Origin: Arthrobacter sp.
GTDB taxonomy: Bacteria; Actinomycetota; Actinomycetes; Actinomycetales; Micrococcaceae
Direction of reading: 5' to 3'
Assembly: GCA_023264815.1 (NCBI GenBank)
Contig: JAHFUZ010000007.1
Coordinates: 62,001-126,000, forward strand
DNA length: 64,000 nt
Shown: piece by piece, positions 44,605 through 53,351 of the stretch
How positions within the stretch are numbered: position 1 is the stretch's first letter
Layout: every line of letters begins with the position of its first letter
Made by a program: the position numbers and the translations under genes
Notes under the pieces: model-generated
Told to the model about the DNA's origin: nothing
The model's input: only the letters and a program-made list of their open reading frames with translations
The model's database searches: none

Positions 44605-45836
44605 CCAAGCCCGGCGGAAGCGTCGGCCAGGCGCTCAGCCGTGACCGGCGTCCGGGCTGAGATGAGGGCCTTGATGGTCTTCTGCGCGCCGGGCTGGGCT
44701 TTTCGTGGCCAGTTCACGCTCATCCCCGCCACCACGCGGGAGTCCTGCAGCCAGAAGGCGATGAACTCCTTATCCGCCAGCGACCCCCAGATCACCGGTT
44801 CGGTGCCGGCCGCCAGTGTGGGGAAGCCTGAAAACTCCATGCTGACGTCGAACTGGTCCGTGTAGAAATACGGAATGGTGCTGAGCATGGCATCCTGGCC
44901 CAGCATCGCCTTTGCCGCCACCTTGCCGCCGTTCAGGGCGTTGGACCAGTGTTCGCTGCGGTGGTGTTCGCCGGTGAAGGGATGCATCGCGTTGGCGGCA
45001 TCGCCGGCGGCAAAGATGCCTGGTTCGCTGGTCCGGAGCGACGCGTCCGTGAGGATCCCGTTATCCAGCGCCAGCCCGGCCGACTCGGCCAGCCCCGTTT
45101 CAGGGACCACACCCACGGCAATGACCACGATGTCCGCCGGGAGCACTTCGCCGGAGTCCGTGATGACCCCGGTGACGGCTCCGCCCCGTCCGGTGAGCTC
45201 CTTCGCCGATGCGGGGAGCCGGAAGCTGACCCCGTTGGCGTCGTGCAGTTCGCGGAAGAACCGGCCCAGCTCCGGCCCGATGGCGCCCGCCAGGGGAATC
45301 TCCTCCAAACCCAGCAGGGTGACGTTGTTGCCGTAGGTTGCCGCGGCAGCCGCGAGTTCCATTCCGATCCAGCCCGAGCCGATCATCACCACGTTCTTTC
45401 CGCCGGCGGCGAGGTGGCCGCGCAGCCGCGTGCTGTCATCCAGGGTTCTGAAGGTCGATACGCCCGCCAGGTCACTGCCCGGCAGCCGCAGCGTCCGGGG
45501 CGTTGCTCCCGTGGCGAGGAGCAGGGAACCGTACGGAAGGGACGTTCCGTCCGCCAGCTGCACGGTCCGCCGGTCCGGGCGGACCGCGGTGACCCGGACG
45601 CCCAGGCGGAGGCCGACGTCGTTCTCTGCGTACCAGCCTTCCGGAACCACCGGGACGCTATCCTCTGCGACCTTGCCCAGCAGGTACTCCTTGGACAGCG
45701 GAGGCCGCAGGTAGGGGCGGTGGCGTTCGCCGCCGATGACGGTGACCGACCCGGTAAACCCTTCTGCCCGCAGCGTCCTGGCAGCGGTGGCGCCAGCCAG
45801 CCCGCCACCCACGATGACGATATCCTGAACAGCCAT
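44580..45836 (-). CDS. FAD-dependent NAD(P)H/ferredoxin reductase-like oxidoreductase
   Basis: A 418-residue two-dinucleotide-fold flavoprotein. [23 protein letters not shown] binds [24 protein letters not shown] binds NAD(P)H, and [24 protein letters not shown] is the second FAD block. Homologs are rubredoxin, ferredoxin and nitrite reductases of the pyridine-nucleotide-disulfide family; no redox Cys pair is seen, so it is not a disulfide reductase. The frame opens at 45899, but ATG 45836 gives the GGGxxG start. Its upstream region holds operator 2 across the -10 box, which predicts control by the regulator at 42676. Confidence 0.88.
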   Translation of the reverse strand: MAVQDIVIVGGGLAGATAARTLRAEGFTGSVTVIGGERHRPYLRPPLSKEYLLGKVAEDSVPVVPEGWYAENDVGLRLGVRVTAVRPDRRTVQLADGTSLPYGSLLLATGATPRTLRLPGSDLAGVSTFRTLDDSTRLRGHLAAGGKNVVMIGSGWIGMELAAAAATYGNNVTLLGLEEIPLAGAIGPELGRFFRELHDANGVSFRLPASAKELTGRGGAVTGVITDSGEVLPADIVVIAVGVVPETGLAESAGLALDNGILTDASLRTSEPGIFAAGDAANAMHPFTGEHHRSEHWSNALNGGKVAAKAMLGQDAMLSTIPYFYTDQFDVSMEFSGFPTLAAGTEPVIWGSLADKEFIAFWLQDSRVVAGMSVNWPRKAQPGAQKTIKALISARTPVTAERLADASAGLGQLLPDPD

Positions 45837-45860
45837 GCCTGCCTGCTTCCCGCAGCATCT

Positions 45861-45889
45861 TTCTAAAATTGTTAGTCCCGACTTTAGAA
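45861..45889. promoter_or_regulatory. Operator 2 of the predicted Fe-S regulator
   Basis: TTCTAAAA (45861-45868), 13-base spacer, CTTTAGAA (45882-45889), one base from a perfect inverted repeat. Same size and spacing as operator 1. It begins 24 bases upstream of the reductase ATG. Confidence 0.78.
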
Positions 45890-45909
45890 GGTGCGGCACA
45901 TCCAGTCAA
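45881..45909 (-). promoter_or_regulatory. Predicted promoter of the FAD reductase gene
   Basis: On the minus strand, -35 TTGACT (45909-45904), 17-base spacer, -10 TAAAGT (45886-45881). The -10 falls in the right arm of operator 2, so the bound regulator should compete with polymerase. Confidence 0.7.
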
Positions 45910-46035
45910 GGCTCTTTTGGGCAGGCTTCAGCGTGCCGATAGAATAGGTCGGCAGGCATTGTGTTATCAGTACGGCCGTTCTCTGGGCGGGCCGCCCCAG
46001 GTGCCGGCATCCCCCGAACCCAACAGAAAGCCAGC

Positions 46036-47160
46036 ATGCGAGTCTTAGCAGCCATGAGCGGCGGAGTCGACTCCGCCGTAGCCGCAGCACGTGCCGTCGA
46101 AGCCGGCCACGACGTGGTTGGTGTGCACTTGGCGCTGTCCCGCATGCCCGGCACCCTCCGCACCGGCAGCCGCGGCTGCTGCACCATCGAGGACTCGCGC
46201 GACGCCTGGCGGGCCTGCGATGTCCTGGGGATTCCGTACTACGTTTGGGATTTCTCGGAGCGCTTCAAGGAAGACGTGGTCCAGGACTTCATCGACGAGT
46301 ATGCTGCCGGCCGCACGCCCAATCCCTGCATGCGCTGCAACGAACGGATCAAATTCGCCGCACTGCTGGAAAAGGCCATTGCCCTGGGTTTCGACGCCGT
46401 CTGCACCGGGCACTACGCCAAGGTGATCACCGACGCCGACGGCAACCCTGAACTCCACCGGGCCGCTGACTGGGCCAAGGACCAGAGTTACGTGCTGGGC
46501 GTGCTGACCCATGAACAGCTTAAGCACTCCATGTTCCCGCTGGCCGAGACGCCGTCCAAGGCTGAGGTGCGGGCGGAAGCCGAGCGCCGCGGGCTCTCCG
46601 TGGCCAACAAGCCTGACAGCCACGACATCTGCTTCATCCCCGACGGTGACACGGCCGGCTGGCTGGCCGAGAAGATCGAGATGACCACCGGCGATATCGT
46701 GGACGAAACCGGAACCAAGGTGGGGGAGCATCCGGGCGCCAACGCCTTCACCGTGGGCCAGCGCCGCGGCCTGAAGCTGGGCACTCCCGCCGCGGACGGC
46801 AAGCCCAGGTTTGTACTGGAAATCCGGCCCAAGGAAAACAAAGTGGTGGTGGGGCCCCAGGCGCTGCTGGCCATCGACGAGATCCGGGGCATCAAGGTGT
46901 CCTGGGCCGGGCTGCCCATCGCGGAGATCGAAACCGGCGCCGAATTTGAGTGCCATGCCCAGGTGCGTGCGCACGGCGACCCCGTGCCGGCCACCGCGCG
47001 GATGGTGGCGGGCGGAGACGCGCCCCAGCTGCTGGTGACGCTGACCGACCCGCTGCGCGGCGTGGCACCCGGCCAGACGGTGGTCCTGTACCAGGGCAGC
47101 CGCGTTCTGGGCCAGGCCACTATCGACGCCGCCCGGTCACTGCAGCGCGCCGAACTGTAG
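46036..47160 (+). CDS. mnmA: tRNA 2-thiouridylase MnmA
   Basis: Forms 2-thiouridine at the wobble position of Lys, Glu and Gln tRNAs using ATP and sulfur relayed from a cysteine desulfurase. The 374-residue protein has the PP-loop [14 protein letters not shown] at the N-terminus and the two catalytic cysteines, C98 in [14 protein letters not shown] and C199 in [12 protein letters not shown]. The frame is open from 45961, but ATG 46036 matches the family start and has AGAAAG upstream. The cysteine desulfurase at 43372 is the likely sulfur donor. An 11-bp hairpin follows the gene. Confidence 0.96.
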   Translation: MRVLAAMSGGVDSAVAAARAVEAGHDVVGVHLALSRMPGTLRTGSRGCCTIEDSRDAWRACDVLGIPYYVWDFSERFKEDVVQDFIDEYAAGRTPNPCMRCNERIKFAALLEKAIALGFDAVCTGHYAKVITDADGNPELHRAADWAKDQSYVLGVLTHEQLKHSMFPLAETPSKAEVRAEAERRGLSVANKPDSHDICFIPDGDTAGWLAEKIEMTTGDIVDETGTKVGEHPGANAFTVGQRRGLKLGTPAADGKPRFVLEIRPKENKVVVGPQALLAIDEIRGIKVSWAGLPIAEIETGAEFECHAQVRAHGDPVPATARMVAGGDAPQLLVTLTDPLRGVAPGQTVVLYQGSRVLGQATIDAARSLQRAEL

Positions 47161-47189
47161 GTGCCCGCACTTGAGGGTGCCTGGACCGT

Positions 47190-47218
47190 CCTGCGGGGGC
47201 TGACATGGCCCCCGCAGG
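47190..47218 (+). terminator. Hairpin terminator after mnmA
   Basis: CCTGCGGGGGC (47190-47200), loop TGACATG, GCCCCCGCAGG (47208-47218), then TTAAGTTTGTG. An 11-bp perfect stem with a moderately T-rich tail. Confidence 0.8.
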
Positions 47219-47223
47219 TTAAG

Positions 47224-47243
47224 TTTGTGTCTCAACTCACAAA
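47224..47243. promoter_or_regulatory. Inverted repeat, possible operator of the peptide importer
   Basis: TTTGTG (47224-47229), 8-base spacer, CACAAA (47238-47243), about 120 bases before the binding-protein gene. It is AT-richer than its surroundings. A regulator is not assignable. Confidence 0.35.
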
Positions 47244-47365
47244 AATGGCCGGTTGATGAGCCCGGCGTCTGATTGAATCTAGGCATCAGGACAGCGCGCT
47301 GCCCGCTCGAATAAACACCCCTAAGCGGGCGGCGAGCGCGTACTCATCGAACAGAAAGTTCACAG

Positions 47366-48997
47366 ATGACCAAGAGCACTAAAACCTTGCGCGGCGCAAT
47401 CGCGCTCGCAGGCGTTTCCGCCATCGCATTGACTGCCTGCACGGGCCCCTCGGGCGGCGGCGGCACTTCGACTGAAGGCAGCGGCGGCGGTACCATCACC
47501 TACGGAACGACTGACAAAGTGGTCACGCTCGACCCCGCAGGTTCGTACGACGGCGGGTCGTTTATGGTGATGAACCAGATCTACCCCTTCCTTTTGAACT
47601 ACAAGCCCGGTACCGCCGATGCCACCCCGGACATTGCGGAATCCGCATCCTTCACCAGCCCCACCGAGTACACGGTCAAGCTCAAGAGCGGCCTCAAGTT
47701 CGCCAACGGCAACACACTGGACTCCTCGGACGTCGTGTTTTCGTTCAAGCGGGTTGTGGCCATCAATGACCCCAACGGCCCCGCGTCGCTGTTGTCGAAC
47801 ATGAGCACCGTCGAGGCCAAAGACCCCACCACCGTGGTCTTCACGCTCAAGGCGGCCAACGATCAGGTGTTCCCCGGTGTCCTGGCCTCCAACCCCGGAC
47901 CCATCGTTGATGAGCAGGTATTCCCGGCGGACAAGGTCATGGATGATGACGCCATCATCAAGGGCAAGCCGTTCGCCGGCCAGTACACCATTGAAAGCTA
48001 CAAAAAGAACGAACTGGTCAGCTTCAAGCCCAATGCTGACTACAAGGGCCTGCTGGGAGCCGCGTCCAACGAGGGTGCCAACCTTAAGCACTACGCCGAC
48101 GCCAACAACCTCAAGCTCGATGTCCAGCAGGGCAACATCGACGTGGCCGGCCGCATCCTGACTGCCACCGATGTGGCCGACCTTGAGAAAGACTCCAAGG
48201 TCAAGGTCTACAAGGGCCCCGGCGGCGAGCTCCGCTACATGGTGTTTAACTTCGACACCATGCCGTTCGGTGCGAAGACCCCGGAAGCCGATCCCGCCAA
48301 GGCTCTGGCGGTGCGCCAGGCCGTTGCCCACCTTGTGGACCGTGACGTGATCGCTTCGCAGGTCTTCAAGAATACGTACACGCCGGTGTACTCCTACGTT
48401 CCGCAGGGCTTTGAAGGGGCAGCCGAGCCGCTCAAGAGCCTTTATGGAGACGGTAGCGGTAAGCCGAGCCTGGACAAAGCCAAGAAGGTGCTGGCTGACG
48501 CCGGCATCACGTCCCCGGTGGACCTCAAGCTCCAGTACACCGACCGCTACGGCACGTCCGCGGCTGATGAATATGCGCTCGTCAAGCAGCAACTGGAACA
48601 GTCAGGCCTCTTCAAGGTTGACCTCAAGTCGACGGAGTGGACCACGTACACGAAGGAGCGCCGGGCCGATGCCTACCCCGTCTACCAGCTTGGCTGGTTC
48701 CCGGACTACTCCGATGCGGATAACTACCTGACTCCGTTCTTCATTCCAAACAACTTCCTCGGAAACCACTACGAGAACCCGGCCGTCACGGAGATCATCA
48801 ACAAGCAGCTGGTCACCACGGACAAAGCCGAGCGCAGCAAGCTCATCGGCGAAGCCCAGGCGGCCGTCGCCAAGGACCTCTCCACCCTTCCGCTGCTCCA
48901 GGGCGCGCAGGTCATGGTTGCCGGAACGGGCGTCAAGGGTGTCGAAATGACGCTGGACGCATCATTCAAGACCCGTCTTGGTGTGATGTCCAAGTAG
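47366..48997 (+). CDS. Oligopeptide/dipeptide ABC transporter substrate-binding lipoprotein
   Basis: Family 5 solute-binding protein of 543 residues. The signal peptide ends in the lipobox LTAC with C25, followed by a Gly/Ser-rich linker. The mature protein shows ITYGTTDKVVTLDPAGSYDGGSFMVMNQIYPFLL, YTVKLKSGLKFANGNTLDSSDVVFSFKR, and QPTYSYV-like and YDADNYLTPFF-like blocks (here SDADNYLTPFFIP), all typical of OppA/DppA. It heads a four-gene importer operon; a hairpin between it and the first permease probably keeps its transcript more abundant. Confidence 0.95.
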   Translation: MTKSTKTLRGAIALAGVSAIALTACTGPSGGGGTSTEGSGGGTITYGTTDKVVTLDPAGSYDGGSFMVMNQIYPFLLNYKPGTADATPDIAESASFTSPTEYTVKLKSGLKFANGNTLDSSDVVFSFKRVVAINDPNGPASLLSNMSTVEAKDPTTVVFTLKAANDQVFPGVLASNPGPIVDEQVFPADKVMDDDAIIKGKPFAGQYTIESYKKNELVSFKPNADYKGLLGAASNEGANLKHYADANNLKLDVQQGNIDVAGRILTATDVADLEKDSKVKVYKGPGGELRYMVFNFDTMPFGAKTPEADPAKALAVRQAVAHLVDRDVIASQVFKNTYTPVYSYVPQGFEGAAEPLKSLYGDGSGKPSLDKAKKVLADAGITSPVDLKLQYTDRYGTSAADEYALVKQQLEQSGLFKVDLKSTEWTTYTKERRADAYPVYQLGWFPDYSDADNYLTPFFIPNNFLGNHYENPAVTEIINKQLVTTDKAERSKLIGEAQAAVAKDLSTLPLLQGAQVMVAGTGVKGVEMTLDASFKTRLGVMSK

Positions 48998-49026
48998 GTT
49001 CCCAGCTCATCCGGCTCTGATCACGG

Positions 49027-49065
49027 CAGCGAGGCGGGGCGCCCTACCGGTGTCCCGCCTCGCTG
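49027..49065 (+). terminator. Intercistronic hairpin between binding protein and permease genes
   Basis: CAGCGAGGCGGG (49027-49038), 15-base loop, CCCGCCTCGCTG (49054-49065). A 12-bp perfect stem without a U tract. It likely stabilises or partly terminates the upstream transcript. Confidence 0.6.
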
Positions 49066-49127
49066 TTGGTCAGAGGCCAGGGCTGTGGGGGAGCCGCTGG
49101 CCTGGGCCACCACGAATTTAGGTACCA

Positions 49128-50219
49128 ATGACAACTTTGATTGACGCGCCGCCCAGCGACGCAGACGGAATTCTTCCGGCCAGCAAGAAAACTTCAGGCG
49201 GGGGGCTGGGACAGTACATCCTGGTCCGGTTCCTGCTTATTTTTCCCACCATTTTCATCCTCGTCACCATTGTGTTCTTCCTGATGCGGATCACGGGCGA
49301 TCCCATCACCACCGCTATGGGCGGCAGATTGCCCGCCGAACAGTTGCAGGAACGCATCCAGAACGCCGGCTATGACCGCCCCATCCTGGTGCAGTACTTC
49401 GAGTACCTGGGGCAGTTGGCCACGGGCAATTTCGGCCGGACCCTGTCTGATAACCGTGCCGTATCGGAGATGCTGGCCACCTATGGGTCCGCCACTTTGG
49501 AACTCTCCATCAATGCCCTGATTATCGCGCTGCTGGTGGGCATCCCGCTCGGTATGATTGCCGCCCAGCGTCGGGACCACGCACCGGACGCCGTGCTGCG
49601 GGTTTTTGCGATCCTGTGCTACGCAACCCCGGTGTTCTTCGCCGGCATGCTGCTCAAGCTGACCTTCGCCGTCTGGCTGGGCTGGCTGCCTGTCGCCGGG
49701 CGCGCCAAGACTTCAAGTGAGCTGGCCTTAACCTCCCTCCAGGCTCCCACCGGTATCTACTGGCTGGACGCCGTTCGCAGCGGGAACATGGCGGCACTTG
49801 GCGATGTGATGGCACATGCGGTGCTTCCCGCCGTCGCACTTGGACTGCTTACCGCAGGAATTTTCCTCCGGCTGGTCCGCACCAACGTGATCGGGACGCT
49901 GGGGAAGGACTACGTGGAAGCCGGCCGCTCCCGCGGAGTCAGCGAATTCCGCCTGGTCACCAAGCACGCCTACAAGCCCGCACTGATTCCCATCATCACT
50001 GTGATGGGGCTGCAGATCGCCGTGATGCTCGGCGGCGCGGTGCTCACGGAGAAAACCTTCGAGTGGAAGGGCCTGGGCTTCCAGCTGGCCAACTACCTGA
50101 CAGCACGCGACTTTGTGGCGGTGCAGGGCATTGTTGTCCTGCTGGCCATCATCGTGGCAGTCACCAACTTCATCGTGGACATTGTGGCCGCGCTGATCGA
50201 TCCCCGCGTGAGGTACTGA
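49128..50219 (+). CDS. Peptide ABC transporter permease, DppB-like
   Basis: A 363-residue membrane permease of the importer. About six hydrophobic segments include ILVRFLLIFPTIFILVTIVFFLM, typical of the N-terminal signal segment of DppB/OppB, and GIPLGMIAAQRRDHAPDAVLRVFAIL. The EAA loop is GKDYVEAGRSRGVSEFRLVTKHAYKPALIPIITVMGLQ. A LARDFVAVQGIVVLLAIIVAVTNFIVDI-like C-terminal helix completes it. It precedes the DppC-like gene by one base. Confidence 0.95.
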   Translation: MTTLIDAPPSDADGILPASKKTSGGGLGQYILVRFLLIFPTIFILVTIVFFLMRITGDPITTAMGGRLPAEQLQERIQNAGYDRPILVQYFEYLGQLATGNFGRTLSDNRAVSEMLATYGSATLELSINALIIALLVGIPLGMIAAQRRDHAPDAVLRVFAILCYATPVFFAGMLLKLTFAVWLGWLPVAGRAKTSSELALTSLQAPTGIYWLDAVRSGNMAALGDVMAHAVLPAVALGLLTAGIFLRLVRTNVIGTLGKDYVEAGRSRGVSEFRLVTKHAYKPALIPIITVMGLQIAVMLGGAVLTEKTFEWKGLGFQLANYLTARDFVAVQGIVVLLAIIVAVTNFIVDIVAALIDPRVRY

Positions 50220-50220
50220 C

Positions 50221-51243
50221 ATGAGCCTCGTTCCCGTCAACGAGCCCGTGGTCAATCCCCGGGCACCGTTCTACCGCCGGCTGCCGGTAGTCTCACACTT
50301 CCAAAAGAGCGTCGGACTCCAGCGCGGAATGCTCGTGGCAGGCCTCATCCTGACTGCGATCTTCCTCCTCACCGCCTGCTTCGCACCCCTGCTGGCCCCT
50401 TACGGCTACTCCCAGCTCTCGGATGCCGACGGCAACTTCCCAACTCAGGAGGCTCCTGGCGGCAAACACCTGCTGGGCACCACAGTGGGCGGGTACGACG
50501 TCCTGTCCCGGGTCATCTGGGGAGCGCAGACTGCATTGTTCGTCATCGTGGTGGCTGTGTTGATGTCCGTCGTCATCGGCGTGATCCTCGGCCTGGTGAG
50601 CGGTTACATCGGCGGCTGGCTGGACCGGATCCTGGTGGTCATCGCCGACGCGGTGTACGCCTTCCCATCGCTGCTGGTGGCCATCGTGATGGCCATCGTG
50701 ATAAGCGGCGGGCAATCCAGCCTCATCGGCGGTATCTTCGCAGCCGGCACGGCCATCACGCTGGTCTTCATACCGCAATATTTCAGGGTCATCCGCGCCG
50801 AGACCGTCAGGCTGAAGGCCGAGCCCTTTGTGGAGTCCGCCAAAGTGGTGGGTGCCTCGAACACCCGCATCATGACCCGGCACATCTACAAAAACGCCAC
50901 CCGCTCTCTGCCCTTGATCTTCACCCTTAACGCCTCAGAGGCCATTCTTATCCTGGCCGGACTCGGTTTCCTGGGCTTCGGCATCGAGCCAAGTTCCGCA
51001 GCCGAGTGGGGATACGACCTGAACAAAGCACTCGCGGATACCACCTCCGGAATCTGGTGGACCGGGCTCTTTCCCGGTGTGGCCATAGTTCTGACCGTGA
51101 TGGGCCTCACCCTTGTGGGCGAAAGCATCAATGACCTGAACGATCCGCGCCTCCGCGGGCGCAAGGCCGCAGGCGCCACGGGTGGGCCCGACTCATCAAC
51201 TGCCGCACAGGCGGCCATCTCAGCGGATGTGAGAGGAATTTGA
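50221..51243 (+). CDS. Peptide ABC transporter permease, DppC-like
   Basis: Second permease of the importer, 340 residues. It has an N-terminal segment plus about five membrane helices (LIGGIFAAGTAITLVFIPQYF among them). The EAA loop is AKVVGASNTRIMTRHIYKNATRSLPLIFTLNASEAI. ATG 50221 lies one base after the DppB-like stop, and the TGA overlaps the ATPase gene (TTGA), so the genes are coupled. The C-terminal RGRKAAGATGGPDSSTAAQAAI tail is longer than usual. Confidence 0.94.
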   Translation: MSLVPVNEPVVNPRAPFYRRLPVVSHFQKSVGLQRGMLVAGLILTAIFLLTACFAPLLAPYGYSQLSDADGNFPTQEAPGGKHLLGTTVGGYDVLSRVIWGAQTALFVIVVAVLMSVVIGVILGLVSGYIGGWLDRILVVIADAVYAFPSLLVAIVMAIVISGGQSSLIGGIFAAGTAITLVFIPQYFRVIRAETVRLKAEPFVESAKVVGASNTRIMTRHIYKNATRSLPLIFTLNASEAILILAGLGFLGFGIEPSSAAEWGYDLNKALADTTSGIWWTGLFPGVAIVLTVMGLTLVGESINDLNDPRLRGRKAAGATGGPDSSTAAQAAISADVRGI

Positions 51244-52955
51244 CCATCAACATACATTCCGTGCCTGACCAGCCGCGGCCCGCGGACCAGCCGGTCCTGG
51301 CCATCGACCACCTGAAAGTCACGTTCGCCACCGACGGCGGAGATGTCTATGCGGTCAAGGATGTGAGCCTTGACGTCCGTCCCGGCGAAGTCCTGGCCAT
51401 TGTGGGCGAATCCGGATCCGGCAAAACCGTGACAGCGAAAACCATTCTGGTGCTGCTGCCGGAGACCGCCACCAGCGGCGGTGCCGTGCTGATCAACGGG
51501 AACAATGTCATCAGCGTGAGTGCCTCCAAGCTCAGGCAGATCCGCGGCCGCGATGTGGCCATGGTGTTCCAGGAACCCTCCACCGCCCTGAACCCGGTGT
51601 TCACGGTAGGTTGGCAGATCGCTGAGGGCATCCTTGCCCACGCCGGCGGACCCGGCGGCAAGAGGGTCACGGCCAAGGAAGCCAAAGTCCGGGCCATCGA
51701 GGCTCTGCGCAAGGTGGGCATCCCGGACCCGGAGCACCGGGTCAATTACTATCCGCACCAGTTCTCTGGTGGACAGAAGCAGCGTGTGGTGATCGCCGCG
51801 GCCCTGGCGCTGAACCCCGGCCTGATCGTTGCCGATGAGCCCACCACGGCCCTGGACGTCACCGTACAGGCCGAGATCCTGGAGCTCCTGCGCGACCTGC
51901 GGGACAAATACGGTACGTCGATCGTGCTGATTACCCACAACATGGGCGTGGTAGCCGACCTGGCTGATCGTGTGGTGGTGATGTACCAGGGGGATGTGGT
52001 GGAGGAAGCTTCCTCACGGGTTCTGTTCGCCGAGCCGAAGCAGGACTACACCAGGAAACTGCTTGCCGCCGTACCCCACCTGGGCCGGAACTCGGCCTCT
52101 GAAGGCCTGGAGGAACGTGCCCACCGGAGCTCGCCAGTGCTGGTGGAAGCCACCAACCTGACCATCGAATACCCGGGCCGGCTGGGCACACCGGCGTTCA
52201 AAGCCGTGGACGGGGTCAGCTTCACCGTCTCGGAAGGGGAAGTCTTTGGGCTGGTGGGCGAATCCGGTTCTGGAAAGACCACCATCGGCCGGGCCATCGC
52301 CGGACTGAACCGGACCACGGGCGGCAGCCTGAAGGTGCTCGGCTACGAGATGCTCAATCTCAAGGAAAGGACATTTAAGCCACTCCGGAAGGACATCGGC
52401 TTTGTGTTCCAGGATCCCGCCGCGTCCTTCAATCCGCAGCTGACCATTGGCGAGTGCGTTGCTGAACCGATGATTATCCACACCGCGCCCAGCCCGGCTC
52501 AGGCCCGCAAGCGCGTGGGCGAGCTGCTCGAATCGGTGCAGCTGCCAGCCTCGTATGCTGACCGCTACCCGCACGAACTCTCCGGCGGGCAGAGGCAGAG
52601 GGCATCGCTGGCCCGGGCACTCATCCTGAACCCCAGGCTGCTGATCGCCGATGAGCCGACGTCGGCACTGGATGTCTCGGTGCAGGCGAAGGTGCTTGAA
52701 CTCTTTAAGGAGATCCAGGCGGAGTTCGGGTTTGCGGCACTGTTCATCAGCCATGACCTCGCCGTGGTGGACATCCTCTCGCAGTGGGTGGGCGTGCTGT
52801 ACAAGGGCAAACTGGTGGAACAGGGGATCGGCAGCCAGGTGATGGGGGCGCCGCAGCACGACTACACCAAGCGTCTGATCGCGTCCCTGCCCGTCCCCGA
52901 TCCGGACGAGCAGGCACGGCGGAGGGCGGCGCACCGGGCGCTCCTGGCCACATAG
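51240..52955 (+). CDS. Peptide ABC transporter ATP-binding protein, fused DppD-DppF type
   Basis: A 571-residue protein with two complete ABC domains in one chain. Domain 1: GESGSGKTVT, YYPHQFSGGQKQRVVIAAAL, LIVADEPTTALDVTVQ. Domain 2: GESGSGKTTIG, RYPHELSGGQRQRASLARAL, LLIADEPTSALDVSVQ. Each domain also carries the YPHELSGG signature and an H-loop (LITHNMGVVADLADRV; LFISHDLAVVDILSQWV). It powers the importer with the two permeases. TTG 51240 is preceded by GAGAGG with tight spacing; the overlap with the previous stop supports coupling. Confidence 0.93.
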   Translation: MTINIHSVPDQPRPADQPVLAIDHLKVTFATDGGDVYAVKDVSLDVRPGEVLAIVGESGSGKTVTAKTILVLLPETATSGGAVLINGNNVISVSASKLRQIRGRDVAMVFQEPSTALNPVFTVGWQIAEGILAHAGGPGGKRVTAKEAKVRAIEALRKVGIPDPEHRVNYYPHQFSGGQKQRVVIAAALALNPGLIVADEPTTALDVTVQAEILELLRDLRDKYGTSIVLITHNMGVVADLADRVVVMYQGDVVEEASSRVLFAEPKQDYTRKLLAAVPHLGRNSASEGLEERAHRSSPVLVEATNLTIEYPGRLGTPAFKAVDGVSFTVSEGEVFGLVGESGSGKTTIGRAIAGLNRTTGGSLKVLGYEMLNLKERTFKPLRKDIGFVFQDPAASFNPQLTIGECVAEPMIIHTAPSPAQARKRVGELLESVQLPASYADRYPHELSGGQRQRASLARALILNPRLLIADEPTSALDVSVQAKVLELFKEIQAEFGFAALFISHDLAVVDILSQWVGVLYKGKLVEQGIGSQVMGAPQHDYTKRLIASLPVPDPDEQARRRAAHRALLAT

Positions 52956-52958
52956 ACT
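52953..52958 (+). promoter_or_regulatory. Candidate -10 box, leaderless start of the chorismate mutase gene
   Basis: TAGACT begins on the stop codon of the ATPase gene and ends six bases before ATG 52965. GGAG (52960-52963) sits one base before the ATG, too close for a Shine-Dalgarno. Confidence 0.4.
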
Positions 52959-52964
52959 TGGAGC

Positions 52965-53351
52965 ATGACGCAGCAAAACCAAGATGTTCCCGACGCCGAA
53001 ACCTACGACGCCGCCGCGAGTTCGCTGGCCGGCCAGGTGGACAACTCGGTGATGGCGGAACTGCTGTCCATCCGGTCCAGCATCGACAACATCGATGCCA
53101 CGTTGGTCTACCTCCTCGCTGAGCGGTTCAAAGCAACGCAGAAGGTGGGCTTCCTCAAAGCCACTCATCGGCTGCCGGCCGGGGATCCGGGCCGCGAAAG
53201 CGCCCAGATCGCCCGGCTGCGGCGGCTGGCCGAGGACGCCCACCTGGACCCGGCCTTCGCCGAGAAGTTCCTGAATTTCATCATCGGCGAGGTCATCCGC
53301 CACCACGAAGCCATCGCCGAGGACCATCAGGCCGCTGCAGAGTGGAAGTAA
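52965..53351 (+). CDS. Chorismate mutase, AroQ-type
   Basis: A 128-residue all-helical enzyme converting chorismate to prephenate for Phe/Tyr synthesis. Characteristic are the helix LLSIRSSIDNIDATLVYLLAERFKATQKVGFLKA, with the Arg and Lys that bind the substrate carboxylates, and FAEKFLNFIIGEVIRHHEAIAE at the end. There is no signal peptide, so it is the cytosolic form. The 10-base overlap with the next frame suggests coupled translation. Confidence 0.88.
   Translation: MTQQNQDVPDAETYDAAASSLAGQVDNSVMAELLSIRSSIDNIDATLVYLLAERFKATQKVGFLKATHRLPAGDPGRESAQIARLRRLAEDAHLDPAFAEKFLNFIIGEVIRHHEAIAEDHQAAAEWK

Noticed and set aside
47360..48592. 410-codon minus-strand frame opposite the binding-protein gene
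   Set aside because: The plus strand carries a signal peptide, lipobox and SBP family 5 blocks; the minus frame has none.
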